Source of the DNA: Paenibacillus_AA sp045062745
Lineage (GTDB): Bacteria > Bacillota > Bacilli > Paenibacillales > NBRC-103111
Assembly (NCBI RefSeq): GCF_045062745.1
Contig: NZ_JBJGED010000020.1
Location: forward strand, 1 to 64,000
Reading direction: 5' to 3'
Length of the DNA stretch: 64,000 bases
Both the position numbers and the translations under genes were made by a program. Of the stretch, positions 17,429 to 26,690 are shown piece by piece; positions within the stretch are counted from its first letter, which is position 1; every line of letters begins with the position of its first letter. A model generated the notes under the pieces. It was not told where the DNA came from, did not search any database, and saw only the letters and a program-made list of their open reading frames with translations.

Positions 17429-19159
17429 ATGAACTACCACCCGGAGCGACCGCTCCTCGTCCAGAGCGATTCTACGGTGCTCCTGGACACGCATCACGCC
17501 GAATTCGCGAGCATGAGCGCGGAGCTGAGCAAGTTCGCCGAGCTGGTCAAAGCGCCGGAACATCTCCATACATACCGCCTGACCCCGCTATCGTTGTGGA
17601 ATGCCGCTTCGGCGGGCATGACCGCGGATCAGATCCTGTATTTCCTGCGGGGCAACAGCAAGTTCGACGTGCCGGGCCAAGCGCAAAACAATGTCCGCCA
17701 TTATGTGGGCCGATATGGGCTGGTTAAACTGATCGCGGTAGATGGCGGCGGCCTGGTGCTGCAGTCGGACGACCCGGCAGTCATTAGCGAGCTGGCGAAC
17801 TATCGATCCACGAAAGCGTACTTCTTGGATATGCTCGACGCCAATACGATCGGGATCGTGCCCGCCTACCGCGGCTTTATTAAGCAGGAGCTCATCAAGC
17901 TCGGCTATCCGGTAAGCGACATGGCGGGGTATCACCAGGGGGAATCGCTGGGGATCACCTTGCGGGAATCGTTCAAGCCTGACGAGCCGTCCTCGCCGCG
18001 CACGTTCCGGATCCGGGACTATCAGCGGAGAGCGGTGGAAGCGTTGTGCGCGGACGGAGACCGCCACGGCGGCAGCGGCGTGGTCGTCCTGCCCTGCGGC
18101 GCAGGCAAGACGATCGTCGGGATCGCGGCTATGGCCCGTTTGCAATGCGCGACGCTCATCCTGACGACGAATGTCGCTTCGGTCCGCCAATGGAAACGGG
18201 AACTATTGGAGAAAACCGATCTGCCGGAGGAAGCGGTCGGGGAGTATAGCGGCGAGCGGAAGGAAGTGCGGCCCATTACGATCGCCACATATCAAATTTT
18301 GACCCATCGCGGCAAAAAAGAGGACCCGTTCTCGCATATGAAGCTGTTCAATGAGCGGGACTGGGGCCTCATCATCTACGATGAGGTGCATTTGCTGCCG
18401 GCTCCCGTCTTCCGTGTGACTGCGGATATTCAGGCGACTCGCCGGCTAGGCTTGACGGCTACGCTCGTCCGCGAGGATGGCTGCGAGGAGGATGTGTTCT
18501 CGCTCGTCGGTCCGAAGCTGTATGAAGCAGGCTGGAAAGACCTCGAGCAGGAAGGGTGGATCGCCAAGGTGCGATGCACCGAATTGAGAGTCGCCATGCC
18601 GACACACGTCCGCGACGCTTACTCGGCCGCGGAGAACCGGATGAAGGCCCGCATCGCCGGGGAGAATCCGAACAAGCTGGACGTCATCCGGTCGATCCTG
18701 GAACGGCATGACCGGGAGCCGACGCTCGTTATCGGCCAATACCTGGACCAGCTGAAGGAGATTTCCCTGCAGCTCGAGGCGCCGATGATATCCGGCGAGA
18801 TGCCGCACGAGGAGCGGGATCGGCTGTATGATCGGTTCAAGCGGGGAGACATCCGTACGCTCGTCGTCTCGAAGGTGGCGAACTTCGCGATCGATCTGCC
18901 CGACGCCCGCGTCGCCATCCAAGTATCGGGCAGCTTCGGCTCCCGGCAGGAGGAGGCGCAGCGGCTCGGTCGTCTGCTGCGGCCGAAGGCGGACAACGAA
19001 GCGTTCTTCTATACGCTCGTGACGGACGAGTCGAAGGAGCAGGAGTTCTCGCTGCACCGGCAGCTGTTCCTCGTCGAGCAAGGGTACCGTTATGAGATTC
19101 GGGAGGCGGACAGCTTGACTCAAGGCGAACGGCACAGAATGGGGGTTCAGACCGAATGA
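17429..19159 (+). CDS. Bacterial XPB/ERCC3-type DNA helicase
   Basis: A 576-residue superfamily 2 helicase unwinding DNA with ATP, 3'-5' in studied homologues. An N-terminal XPB/Ssl2-type domain (about 40-140) precedes the motor. Walker A is PCGAGKT with Lys227, Walker B is DEVH (318-321), motif III is GLTATLVRED, and motif VI is QEEAQRLGRLLRP. ATG 17429 is preferred: AAGGAGG is 12 bases before it. The stop overlaps the next start by four bases (ATGA), so the two proteins are probably made together. Such pairs also occur in actinobacteria. The role is presumably repair, but bacterial XPB function is poorly defined. Confidence 0.93.
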   Translation: MNYHPERPLLVQSDSTVLLDTHHAEFASMSAELSKFAELVKAPEHLHTYRLTPLSLWNAASAGMTADQILYFLRGNSKFDVPGQAQNNVRHYVGRYGLVKLIAVDGGGLVLQSDDPAVISELANYRSTKAYFLDMLDANTIGIVPAYRGFIKQELIKLGYPVSDMAGYHQGESLGITLRESFKPDEPSSPRTFRIRDYQRRAVEALCADGDRHGGSGVVVLPCGAGKTIVGIAAMARLQCATLILTTNVASVRQWKRELLEKTDLPEEAVGEYSGERKEVRPITIATYQILTHRGKKEDPFSHMKLFNERDWGLIIYDEVHLLPAPVFRVTADIQATRRLGLTATLVREDGCEEDVFSLVGPKLYEAGWKDLEQEGWIAKVRCTELRVAMPTHVRDAYSAAENRMKARIAGENPNKLDVIRSILERHDREPTLVIGQYLDQLKEISLQLEAPMISGEMPHEERDRLYDRFKRGDIRTLVVSKVANFAIDLPDARVAIQVSGSFGSRQEEAQRLGRLLRPKADNEAFFYTLVTDESKEQEFSLHRQLFLVEQGYRYEIREADSLTQGERHRMGVQTE

Positions 19160-21195
19160 ATGTTAACGAATTCGTGTATAAGCTGCCCGAGCCGCTCGCG
19201 GAAGAAATCCGCAAGCATCTGACGTCCGCATCGGTACCGGGAGGGGAAGAAGCGCAGCCCGGGCTGGAGGACCTGCTGCGCTCGAAGGACGCGCTGGCGC
19301 GCGTAAGAGCGGGGTTGCGCTCCCCGGAGGAAGAGACGCTGCGCATCGTCGTGACGGCATTCGCCGACGAGCCGTTCGAGGAAGCGAACCTCGAGCGGGC
19401 GGGCCGCGCCAGGCTGTCCGGCGCCGCCCTCAAGGTCGGGCTGCTGCGGCTGTGCCGCAAAGGCATCGTCTTCGCCCTGCGCAAAGCTTGGGGCGAACCG
19501 TTGTATACGCTCCCGTCGGATACGCTCGGGATCTGGCAGGAGCTGTTGTTCCCGCTCCGGGATGGGAAACGGGAACCGCTGGATGATGCGGAACCGGTTA
19601 CTACCGTGACGCCGGAGCTGGCGGTGCCGGCTCAACGGCTGCTGTCCCTGCTTGCCTATGCGAACCGGGAAGGACTGCCGCTTACGCAGAAGGGGACGCT
19701 GGCGAAGCGGCAACTGCTTAAGCTGAACGCCCTGCTGCACATTGACGCGGAGGAAGGCGGGATGCCGGACGTGCGATACGCCGGCGATGGCGCCTACCCG
19801 TTCACACTGGCCGCGCTCCTGGATGTAAGCTTGAGGCTCGGGCTGCTGCGCAAAGAGGCGGACCTTTACAGCTTGAACGAGACCGCGCTAGCCGCCTGGC
19901 TCGCGCGGCCCGAGGGTCAGCTGAACCAAGAGGCGTATGCGCTGCTGCGGCCGCTGCTCATGCCTCCGGAGCCCGCATTCCGCCATTGGATCGTCCTGTC
20001 CGAGGCGCAATCACCCGGGAACTGGTGGCCGATCGATGCGTCGATTGAGGAACTCGAGCGGCGCGGGCTTATCGGCAGCGGCTCCCTGGAGAGCGGAGGG
20101 TTGCTTACTGGTTGGCTGAAACCGCTCGCGGCGATCGGGTTTGTGGAGCTGGGCCGAGCCGCGGACGGGAGCTGGCGGGCGAAATGGACGACGCCGGCCG
20201 CGCGAACGGAGCCGCACGCGCAGGCGGCATGTCTCGGGAACGTGAATGAATCGATGTTCGTGCAGCCCGATTTCGAAGTGATCGTGCCGCCGGGCGTCCC
20301 GTATGCCGCGCGATGGGAGCTCGAGCGATTCGCGGAGCAGGAGCATGCGGGAACGATCGTCCGGTACCGGCTCACGCGGGAACGCGTCGTACAAGCGTTA
20401 ACCGCCGGGTATACGGGGGAGCGGATCGTCTCGGTGCTCCAGGCCCATGCCAAATACGGGGTGCCCGAGCTCGTCGATTATTCCATCCGCCAGTGGGCCG
20501 GACAGTACGGCAAAGTGTCCGTCGAGGATGCGGTGCTGCTCCGCTGCCGCGACGAAGCGGCCGCGAGGGAGCTGGAGGCGAACCGGCAAGTGGAGCCCTA
20601 CTTGCTGGAGCGGCTCGGGCCGCTCGCCTGGCTGGCCGACGCCCGCCGGGCGGACGAGCTGTTCCGGCAGCTGGAGGCAAGCGGCTACAGCCCGAGCCGG
20701 GTGAATCTCGCGCGGGGGGCGGAGACGGAAAAGGCGGAAGATGGTCCGCGGCCAGCCGCTGTTGCCGGCGGTTCGGCCCGGAAGCAAACATTGGCAAACC
20801 GCGCGGAAGCGTTGAAAGCTCCGGACGGCGGCGCCGGTGCTCCAGAAGGGCTTATTTACTCCAGGCTGTCCGTGCAGTATTATGATATTGAGCGCACATT
20901 CCCGCGCACCGAGGATTTGTACCCCGGCTTGCAGGAAGTGCCGAACATGTGGTTGAAGGAATGTCGCCGGTATCATGCCGCGACTCGAATGGATATGATC
21001 CGCAAGGCGCTGCAGTGGAAGGCGTGCCTGCGCCTGCGGCAGCAAGGCGAAGACCGGCTGCTCGTGCCCGAGCGGCTGGAGGGCAATCCGGAGGAATGGC
21101 GGGTCGCCGGCTTCCAGTCGAACGGCGAGGTGCGGCTGTCCCCCGAGCAATGGGACGAAATGCAGCTCGTGTTGCCCGGGATTAACGACGAGTAG
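19156..21195 (+). CDS. Helicase-associated XPB partner protein
   Basis: A 679-residue protein translationally coupled to the XPB gene. Residues about 350-540 match the XPB/Ssl2-like helicase-associated domain (Helicase_C_3): VNESMFVQPDFEVIVPPGVP, RYRLTRERVVQALTAGY and VPELVDYSIRQWAGQYGKV. The N-terminal 300 residues look like winged-helix repeats (LLRLCRKGIVFALRK). A low-complexity linker (about 530-570) leads to a C-terminal part (VQYYDIERTFPRTEDLYPGL) that I cannot assign. No helicase or nuclease motif is visible. It is presumably an accessory or DNA-binding partner of XPB. Confidence 0.85.
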   Translation: MNVNEFVYKLPEPLAEEIRKHLTSASVPGGEEAQPGLEDLLRSKDALARVRAGLRSPEEETLRIVVTAFADEPFEEANLERAGRARLSGAALKVGLLRLCRKGIVFALRKAWGEPLYTLPSDTLGIWQELLFPLRDGKREPLDDAEPVTTVTPELAVPAQRLLSLLAYANREGLPLTQKGTLAKRQLLKLNALLHIDAEEGGMPDVRYAGDGAYPFTLAALLDVSLRLGLLRKEADLYSLNETALAAWLARPEGQLNQEAYALLRPLLMPPEPAFRHWIVLSEAQSPGNWWPIDASIEELERRGLIGSGSLESGGLLTGWLKPLAAIGFVELGRAADGSWRAKWTTPAARTEPHAQAACLGNVNESMFVQPDFEVIVPPGVPYAARWELERFAEQEHAGTIVRYRLTRERVVQALTAGYTGERIVSVLQAHAKYGVPELVDYSIRQWAGQYGKVSVEDAVLLRCRDEAAARELEANRQVEPYLLERLGPLAWLADARRADELFRQLEASGYSPSRVNLARGAETEKAEDGPRPAAVAGGSARKQTLANRAEALKAPDGGAGAPEGLIYSRLSVQYYDIERTFPRTEDLYPGLQEVPNMWLKECRRYHAATRMDMIRKALQWKACLRLRQQGEDRLLVPERLEGNPEEWRVAGFQSNGEVRLSPEQWDEMQLVLPGINDE

Positions 21196-21221
21196 TCGAA
21201 AGAGTAAAGGAGGATGCCTGG

Positions 21222-21662
21222 ATGTTGGCAATCGAGCAGGAAGCACTGGACGTTACGGAGCTATTGTCGCAAGCTTACGAGCTGGGCGATCTGATCAATG
21301 GTTCCGCCGAAGTGGCGGATTACGCATATTGGAAACAGCAGCTTGAGGCGGACGCTGTCGCGCAGGCGGCCTTGCGCCGCTTCGGGCAGCTGAAGGAACG
21401 CTTCGCGGAGACCGAACGGTTCGGCCATTTCCATCCGAACTACCACGAGGCGATGGACGCGGCGAAAGCCGCCGAGCTGGAGCTGGAGCAGATCGAGTCG
21501 ATCCGCCGCTTCAAGGAAGCGGAAGCCCGTCTCGACGAGTTGCTCTACACGGTGTCCGAGACGATCGCCTACGCGGTCTCGGACTCGATCAAGGTGCCGA
21601 GCAACAACCCGCTGCCGACCAAGGGCGGCTGCGGGTCTGGAGGCAGCTGCAGCTGCGGCTGA
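21222..21662 (+). CDS. ylbF: YlbF family regulator (RicF-like)
   Basis: A 146-residue helical protein of the YlbF/YmcA family. In B. subtilis YlbF (RicF) joins YmcA and YaaT in the Y-complex, which carries iron-sulfur clusters and supports RNase Y processing, competence, sporulation and biofilm formation. The C-terminus here ends GGCGSGGSCSCG, giving three cysteines in the position expected for cluster ligands. AAAGGAGG precedes the ATG. It lies 26 bases after the XPB partner gene and may belong to that operon, an arrangement not present in Bacillus. Confidence 0.88.
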   Translation: MLAIEQEALDVTELLSQAYELGDLINGSAEVADYAYWKQQLEADAVAQAALRRFGQLKERFAETERFGHFHPNYHEAMDAAKAAELELEQIESIRRFKEAEARLDELLYTVSETIAYAVSDSIKVPSNNPLPTKGGCGSGGSCSCG

Positions 21663-21688
21663 TGCCGCGTTTGTGAGACCCGGCGCTC

Positions 21689-22720
21689 TTATACTTCGCG
21701 CAGCAGCTCGAACTCCGGCGTGATCGCGCCGACGATGTCGCCGGCCCAGTTGCGCACCGCCGGCTTGTGGAACTCGCGGAGCCGCTCGAGCTCGGCGGCC
21801 GTGAGCCAGTCGAGCTGGCGCAGCGCCTCGACGACGGTCGGGTACAGCGCCCGCTGGGCCCCGTCGGCGATCTTGACCGCGAGTGCCACGCCGAGCTCAG
21901 GGGCGGTCACGGCGAACACGCCCTCCGCGCCCATCTTGCCGACGAGCCGCCCGCCGGTCGCTTCGACGAGATGCGTGTCGAACCGGCCGGTGCCGGCGAG
22001 GTAGAACGGCGCCTGGCGGATCGCCGCCGCGAGCGTCCGGCACGCCTCGGCGCGCGTCTCGGGCACGAGTCCGTCAGGGCGCCCGAACACGGCGAACGCG
22101 CGGGCCAGCGAGGCTAGCGGCAGGCCGAACACCGGCACGCCGCAGCCGTCGGTGCCGAGCGCGATCCGGTCGGCCGGCACGCCGCTCAGGGCACTGACCG
22201 CATCCAGCATACGCCGCTGCACCGGGTGCTCCGGCGCCATGTAGCCTTGGACCGTCACGCCTAGCCGGAGCGCAAGCGCGAGCATGCCGGAGTGCTTGCC
22301 GGAGCAATTGTTATGCACCGTGCGCGGCGCATCGCCGAGACGCTTCATCCGGTCGGCGGCGGGTTCATAGTAGGGGTAGTGAGGCCCGCAATTCAAGTGG
22401 GCCTCGCCGAGCCCGAGTTTTTTTAGAAAGCGCTCTATCGCCTCGATATGTGCCGGTTCGCCGTTATGCGACGCGCACATAAGCGCGAGCTCCTCCGGGA
22501 CAAGCCCGAAGGCTCGGGCGGCCCCGGATTCGACGACCGGGATCGCTTGAAGCGGCTTCGCCGAAGAACGGGCGAACGTCATGAGCTCGGGATTCCCGAG
22601 CGCGGCAACCAACCGGCCATGCGTATCGACGACAGCCAGGTGGCCGGCGTGTCGGGACTCGGTAAGGGAACCTCGGGTAACGCGAACGAGGGTGTCCCCA
22701 TTCAGGGTAGATTTGGACAT
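21689..22720 (-). CDS. Asparaginase II family protein
   Basis: A 343-residue protein of the asparaginase II family (the Rhizobium etli type, unrelated to AnsA/AnsB), expected to hydrolyse L-asparagine to aspartate and ammonia. Family signatures are FARSSAKPLQAIPVVESG, CASHNGEPAHI, TVHNNCSGKHSGML and LGTDGCGVPVF. ATG 22720 follows AGGAGTGG, so the first seven codons of the longer frame are dropped. It sits on the opposite strand between ylbF and ylbG, which are neighbours in Bacillus. Confidence 0.9.
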   Translation of the reverse strand: MSKSTLNGDTLVRVTRGSLTESRHAGHLAVVDTHGRLVAALGNPELMTFARSSAKPLQAIPVVESGAARAFGLVPEELALMCASHNGEPAHIEAIERFLKKLGLGEAHLNCGPHYPYYEPAADRMKRLGDAPRTVHNNCSGKHSGMLALALRLGVTVQGYMAPEHPVQRRMLDAVSALSGVPADRIALGTDGCGVPVFGLPLASLARAFAVFGRPDGLVPETRAEACRTLAAAIRQAPFYLAGTGRFDTHLVEATGGRLVGKMGAEGVFAVTAPELGVALAVKIADGAQRALYPTVVEALRQLDWLTAAELERLREFHKPAVRNWAGDIVGAITPEFELLREV

Positions 22721-22779
22721 AGCAGCAACCACTCCTGGCATCGAATGCTCGGTACGGGAGAATGACGAGGAGGAACGAC

Positions 22780-23040
22780 ATGTTTCCTGAACGCACCGGC
22801 CTAATTGTGTGGGTGAACGATCTGAAATCGAGTAAACACTTGGAGAAATTCGGCTCCATTCATTATATTTCCAAACGGATGCACTACGTCGTTATCTATA
22901 TGAACGCCGACAAGGCGGAGGAAGCGACCCGGGCTATTCAAAAGTACCCATTTGTAAAAAAAGTCGAACGGTCCATGCGCAGTGAAATTCGGACGGAATA
23001 TAGTAGTAATGTGCCGGATAAGACGAAACTTTACACCTGA
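22780..23040 (+). CDS. ylbG: YlbG family protein (DUF2129)
   Basis: An 86-residue protein matching YlbG: RTGLIVWVNDLKSSKHLEKF, then IHYISKRMHYVVIYMNAD and FVKKVERSMRSEI. No biochemical role is established. ATG 22780 has GAGGAGG six bases upstream; that ribosome site itself lies inside the longer frame starting at 22762. It is normally beside ylbF. Confidence 0.92.
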   Translation: MFPERTGLIVWVNDLKSSKHLEKFGSIHYISKRMHYVVIYMNADKAEEATRAIQKYPFVKKVERSMRSEIRTEYSSNVPDKTKLYT

Positions 23041-23244
23041 GATCGCAACAGTAAACGATCCGCCGCTTCTCCTCAAAAGTCACTCCGCCATCATATAGCG
23101 AAAACGTCCGGGAGTAAAGCGGCAGTCGATCTCAAAGCGAACACCCCGCTCTTTCGCGCCGGGGTGTTTTTTTTCAGGAATACTTCTAAATTTCAGGCAA
23201 TTCACAATATTATATAGAAGTTGAAAAAATGCTACAATTTTTAA
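23041..23244 (+). terminator. 3' region of ylbG with a large stem-loop and a strong terminator
   Basis: GCCGCTT (23062-23068) pairs with AAGCGGC (23117-23123) around a long loop, and a classical terminator follows: AACACCCCG / CGGGGTGTT with eight T (23140-23175). Beyond it the sequence turns strongly AT-rich. Confidence 0.85.
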
Positions 23245-23273
23245 TTGGAAAATATTAAAAAATCGAGTAAAAT
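23245..23273 (+). promoter_or_regulatory. Promoter of the orphan gene at 23329
   Basis: TTGGAA, 17-base spacer, TAAAAT inside an AT-rich stretch that contrasts with the GC-rich surroundings. Confidence 0.5.
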
Positions 23274-23328
23274 AAATCTAAATTGCTTTACATAGGAGTA
23301 GAGACCTAGAACCGCGGGGAGGGAACTG

Positions 23329-23769
23329 ATGATGAAGGACAAAATGATGGATAGGTGGAGTACTTACGAACCATTTTTTGTCGTATTAGGGGATAAAAAA
23401 ATTGCCGACATCATTATAACGAACCATGCTTGTTCACGCTGGGCGGATCGGGTAGAGTCGGAGAAAACGGGATTCGAGGACATCTGCAAGTTTCTGTGGG
23501 ACCGCCTGAAGAAAGGCCAAGTGCAGCCGTACTACAAGAACGAGAAGGACGTGTTCGTCATCGAGGACGATCTCGTCATGGTCGCGGAGTTCGCCGTATT
23601 GGAGAACGAATTCGACATTGCCGGCAACCCGCTGCACAAGATGATCGTAGTGACGTTCCTCGGCCGCATGTCGGAAGTGATCGAATTGAGGGACCTTAAG
23701 TCCTACTACTCTTGGCTGAGGCACTCCCGTCGCATGACGTTGATCAAGAACAGCCGCAAGCGCAAATAA
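23329..23769 (+). CDS. Conserved-looking protein of unknown function
   Basis: I do not recognise this 146-residue basic protein. It is clearly coding: GGGGAGGG lies 6 bases before the ATG, there is a plausible promoter, and a terminator follows. The pattern IITNHACSRWADRVES, then VFVIEDDLVMVAEFAV, then HKMIVVTFLGRMSEVIELRD suggests an alpha/beta fold. It faintly recalls DUF4258/BrnT-like RelE-fold proteins, which is a guess. The end (RHSRRMTLIKNSRKRK) is very basic, suggesting nucleic acid binding. No antitoxin-like partner gene is adjacent. The codon use is ordinary although the upstream region is AT-rich. Confidence 0.8.
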   Translation: MMKDKMMDRWSTYEPFFVVLGDKKIADIIITNHACSRWADRVESEKTGFEDICKFLWDRLKKGQVQPYYKNEKDVFVIEDDLVMVAEFAVLENEFDIAGNPLHKMIVVTFLGRMSEVIELRDLKSYYSWLRHSRRMTLIKNSRKRK

Positions 23770-23798
23770 TCCCGTCTCCGGGTGAACGGACTCATTCG

Positions 23799-23828
23799 AA
23801 GCATGCAGAACCGCCTGCATGCTTTTTT
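23799..23828 (+). terminator. Terminator after the orphan gene
   Basis: AAGCATGCAG / CTGCATGCTT stem followed by TTTT. Confidence 0.9.
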
Positions 23829-23935
23829 CATTGCAAACGAAGTTAGGTTAAGATAGATTAAACATAAAGCATTGCGTTCGCCGGAGCTGTAAGCGCGAAA
23901 TGGGCGCAAGCTAACCAAGCAGGGGGCAAGAGCAA

Positions 23936-24847
23936 GTGGCGCTGAACTTTCACCAATTGCATATTTTTTACACGGTTGCCGAGAAGGGCAGCTTCTCCAT
24001 GGCCGCCCAAGCGCTTCATATGACGCAGCCCGCCGTTACGATGCAAGTGCAGGGCTTGGAGGACTACTTCGGGACGAAGCTGTTCCAACGGTCGACCAAA
24101 AAAATCGAGATTACCGAGGCGGGCCGTACGCTGCTCCCGTTCGCCAAACGCAGCATCGAGCTGATTAAGGAAACGGACGTGGCGATGTCCAAGTTCACGC
24201 ATATGGTGGAAGGCCGGCTGCAATTAGGCGCCAGCTTGACGATCGGGGAATACGTGCTCCCGCGGCTCCTGGGTCCGTTCGGCCGGGAATATCCGAACAT
24301 CTCCGTCAGCATGAAGGTCATGAATACAACGCAAATATTAGACGAAATCTTAAATCATCAGCTGAATTTCGGGTTGGTGGAGGCACCGGTCCATCATGCG
24401 GACGTGAAGACGGAAGCGGTGCTGAACGATGAGCTGAAGCTGATCGTGCCGGCCGACCATCCGCTGGCGTCCAAAGACACGATTTACCCGGAAGATCTGA
24501 AGCATTATCCGTTCATCCTCCGCGAGCAAGGATCCGGGACGCGCCAGGTGATGGAGCAGGAGCTGCATCGGGTCGGCATCGGGCCGGATCAGCTCAAAAT
24601 CGTCATGGAGCTCGGCAGCACAGGCGCGATCAAGTCCGCCGTAGAAGCCGGCCTGGGCATTACGGTGCTGTCTCCTTCGTCCGTGAAGCACGAGGTGGCG
24701 CTCGGCTTGTTTCAGGTGAAGCACATCGAGGGTGTGACGTTTACCCGCCATTTTTATTCGATTTATTTGCAGGCGACGCTGCTGCCCATCTCGGCGGTGA
24801 CGTTTTTGACCTTTTTGCGGGAGAAGGATTTGCAGGCTTGGCTTTAA
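23936..24847 (+). CDS. LysR family transcriptional regulator
   Basis: A 303-residue LysR regulator. The N-terminal winged helix-turn-helix is complete (FHQLHIFYTVAEKGSFSMAA, LHMTQPAVTMQVQGLEDYFG, LFQRSTKKIEITEAGR) and the rest is the two-lobed effector domain (from about residue 90). It resembles the CysL/CbbR-like group, but the effector and targets cannot be read from sequence. The likely start is GTG 23936 with only AGGGGG as ribosome site. The PHP phosphoesterase gene follows at 37 bases in the same direction; no divergently read target gene is next to it. Confidence 0.9.
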   Translation: MALNFHQLHIFYTVAEKGSFSMAAQALHMTQPAVTMQVQGLEDYFGTKLFQRSTKKIEITEAGRTLLPFAKRSIELIKETDVAMSKFTHMVEGRLQLGASLTIGEYVLPRLLGPFGREYPNISVSMKVMNTTQILDEILNHQLNFGLVEAPVHHADVKTEAVLNDELKLIVPADHPLASKDTIYPEDLKHYPFILREQGSGTRQVMEQELHRVGIGPDQLKIVMELGSTGAIKSAVEAGLGITVLSPSSVKHEVALGLFQVKHIEGVTFTRHFYSIYLQATLLPISAVTFLTFLREKDLQAWL

Positions 24848-24884
24848 AACCCGATTTTCACGAATCTAATGAGGAGGGCTGTAT

Positions 24885-25724
24885 GTGACTGAAGTAGATT
24901 TGCATATGCATACGACCGCATCGGACGGTATGAATCGGCCCTCCGAGAACGTAAGGATGGCCCTCGAGGCTGGGCTGAGCGCCATTGCGATTACCGACCA
25001 CGATACGGTAGCAGGCTATGTGGAGGCGGCGCAAGCCGGACAGACGCTTGGAATTACTGTTGTACCTGGAGTCGAGATCAGTACGGTGGCCGAAGGGCAA
25101 GACATTCACATTCTGGGGTATTATATAGATGTGAACGATGAGCGGCTGCTCGAACGGCTCAGGCAGCTCCGCAGCACCCGGGAGAACCGGAACGCCATGC
25201 TGCTGGAGCGTCTCCGCGAGCTGGGCCTCGACATTACGATCGAGGAAGTAATCGAACAGGCCGGCAAGTCCGCGTCCGGCGACGAGACGATCGGACGGCC
25301 GCATATTGCGAGCGTGCTGGTGAGCAAAGGGTACGTAGCGAGCGTACACGAAGCGTTCGACCGATACTTGGGCAAGGGCGGGGCGGCCTACGTCAATCCG
25401 CCTCGGGTGTCGCCGTTCGAAGCCGTCGATTGGATTCATGAAGCCGGGGGCGCAGCCGTCGTCGCCCATCCCGGCCTTTATCAGGCCGACGAACTGGTGG
25501 AACGCATCGTCCGGCACGGGGCGGACGGGATCGAAGCGTTTCACTCGGACCATACTCCGGAGGACGAGTCGCGGTATGCGGAGATGGCCGCCCGCCTGCA
25601 AGTGCTCGTCACGGCCGGCTCCGACTTCCATGGAGAACGGAACGGCCATGAGCTGCACGCGCCTATCGGCTCCCGCCGCATTGGGGCGCATGTCCTGGAG
25701 CAGCTAAAGGCCAGGGCAAAGTAA
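24885..25724 (+). CDS. PHP domain phosphoesterase
   Basis: A 279-residue metal-dependent hydrolase of the PHP family, like the RNase AM/YciV (TrpH) group that acts on 3',5'-nucleoside bisphosphates or RNA 5' ends. Metal-binding motifs appear in order: DLHMHTTASDG, ITDHDT, GVEIST, AHPG and GSDFHGE. The start is GTG after GAGGAGG. It lies close behind the LysR gene and 52 bases before gtaB. The exact substrate is an inference from family. Confidence 0.88.
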   Translation: MTEVDLHMHTTASDGMNRPSENVRMALEAGLSAIAITDHDTVAGYVEAAQAGQTLGITVVPGVEISTVAEGQDIHILGYYIDVNDERLLERLRQLRSTRENRNAMLLERLRELGLDITIEEVIEQAGKSASGDETIGRPHIASVLVSKGYVASVHEAFDRYLGKGGAAYVNPPRVSPFEAVDWIHEAGGAAVVAHPGLYQADELVERIVRHGADGIEAFHSDHTPEDESRYAEMAARLQVLVTAGSDFHGERNGHELHAPIGSRRIGAHVLEQLKARAK

Positions 25725-25776
25725 GACAACCATACATATACTACTCACAACCAAGAGTGGGGGAGGAGCAACAGAA

Positions 25777-26679
25777 ATGACCAAAATCAAAAAAGCGATT
25801 ATTCCCGCGGCCGGACTCGGAACCCGGTTCCTGCCCGCTACGAAGGCGCAGCCGAAAGAGATGCTGCCGATCGTGGACAAGCCCGCGATTCAATACATCG
25901 TCGAAGAGGCGATCGCCTCCGGCATCGAAGACATCATCATCGTGACCGGACGGAACAAGCGGGCGATCGAAGATCATTTCGACAAGTCCGTCGAATTGGA
26001 GACGATTCTGAACGAGAAAGGCAACAACGAGCTGCTGCAGCTCGTCCAAGACATCTCCAACATGGTGGACATCCATTACATCCGGCAAAAGGAGCCGCTT
26101 GGGCTTGGGCATGCGGTGCTCGTCGCGCGCAAATTCGTGGGCAACGAGCCGTTCGCGGTACTGCTCGGGGACGACATCATCCATTCGGACCCGCCTTGCC
26201 TGAAGCGGATGCTGGATCTGTACGAGGAGCATGGGCGGTCGGTCATCGCAACGATGCAGGTGCCATGGGAGGACGTGCGGAAGTATGGGATCATTTCGCC
26301 TGAACCCGGCCACGGGGGCAGCTACTTCTCCTACATCTCCGACTTGATCGAGAAGCCGGATCCGCAGGATGCGCCTTCGAACCAAGCCGTCATCGGCCGC
26401 TACGTGCTCGATCCGAGCATCTTCGACATTCTGGAGAAGCTGCCGCCGGGGCGGGGCGGAGAGATTCAACTGACGGACGGCTTGCGCATTCTGAACGAAC
26501 GGCAGTCGATGATCGCCTATCACCTGCAAGGCAAGCGGTACGACGTCGGCGACAAGTTCGGGTACATCGAAGCGACGATCGAGTTCGCCCTGCAGCGCAG
26601 CGATTTGCAGCCGCAGGTTCAACAATATTTGGAAAATCTCGTGCGTTCTTGGGATTCGAGCAAACTTTATTCCAAATAG
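25777..26679 (+). CDS. gtaB: UTP-glucose-1-phosphate uridylyltransferase
   Basis: Makes UDP-glucose from UTP and glucose 1-phosphate for wall teichoic acid, glycolipid and exopolysaccharide synthesis. The 300-residue protein starts with the nucleotide-binding loop IIPAAGLGTRFLPATKAQPK, then EMLPIVDKPAIQYIVEEA, and contains GLGHAVLVAR, LLGDDII, and QLTDGLR near the C-terminus, all typical of GalU/GtaB. GGGAGGAG lies upstream of ATG. A bidirectional terminator follows, shared with rqcH. Confidence 0.95.
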   Translation: MTKIKKAIIPAAGLGTRFLPATKAQPKEMLPIVDKPAIQYIVEEAIASGIEDIIIVTGRNKRAIEDHFDKSVELETILNEKGNNELLQLVQDISNMVDIHYIRQKEPLGLGHAVLVARKFVGNEPFAVLLGDDIIHSDPPCLKRMLDLYEEHGRSVIATMQVPWEDVRKYGIISPEPGHGGSYFSYISDLIEKPDPQDAPSNQAVIGRYVLDPSIFDILEKLPPGRGGEIQLTDGLRILNERQSMIAYHLQGKRYDVGDKFGYIEATIEFALQRSDLQPQVQQYLENLVRSWDSSKLYSK

Positions 26680-26690
26680 TTCGGAAACCG

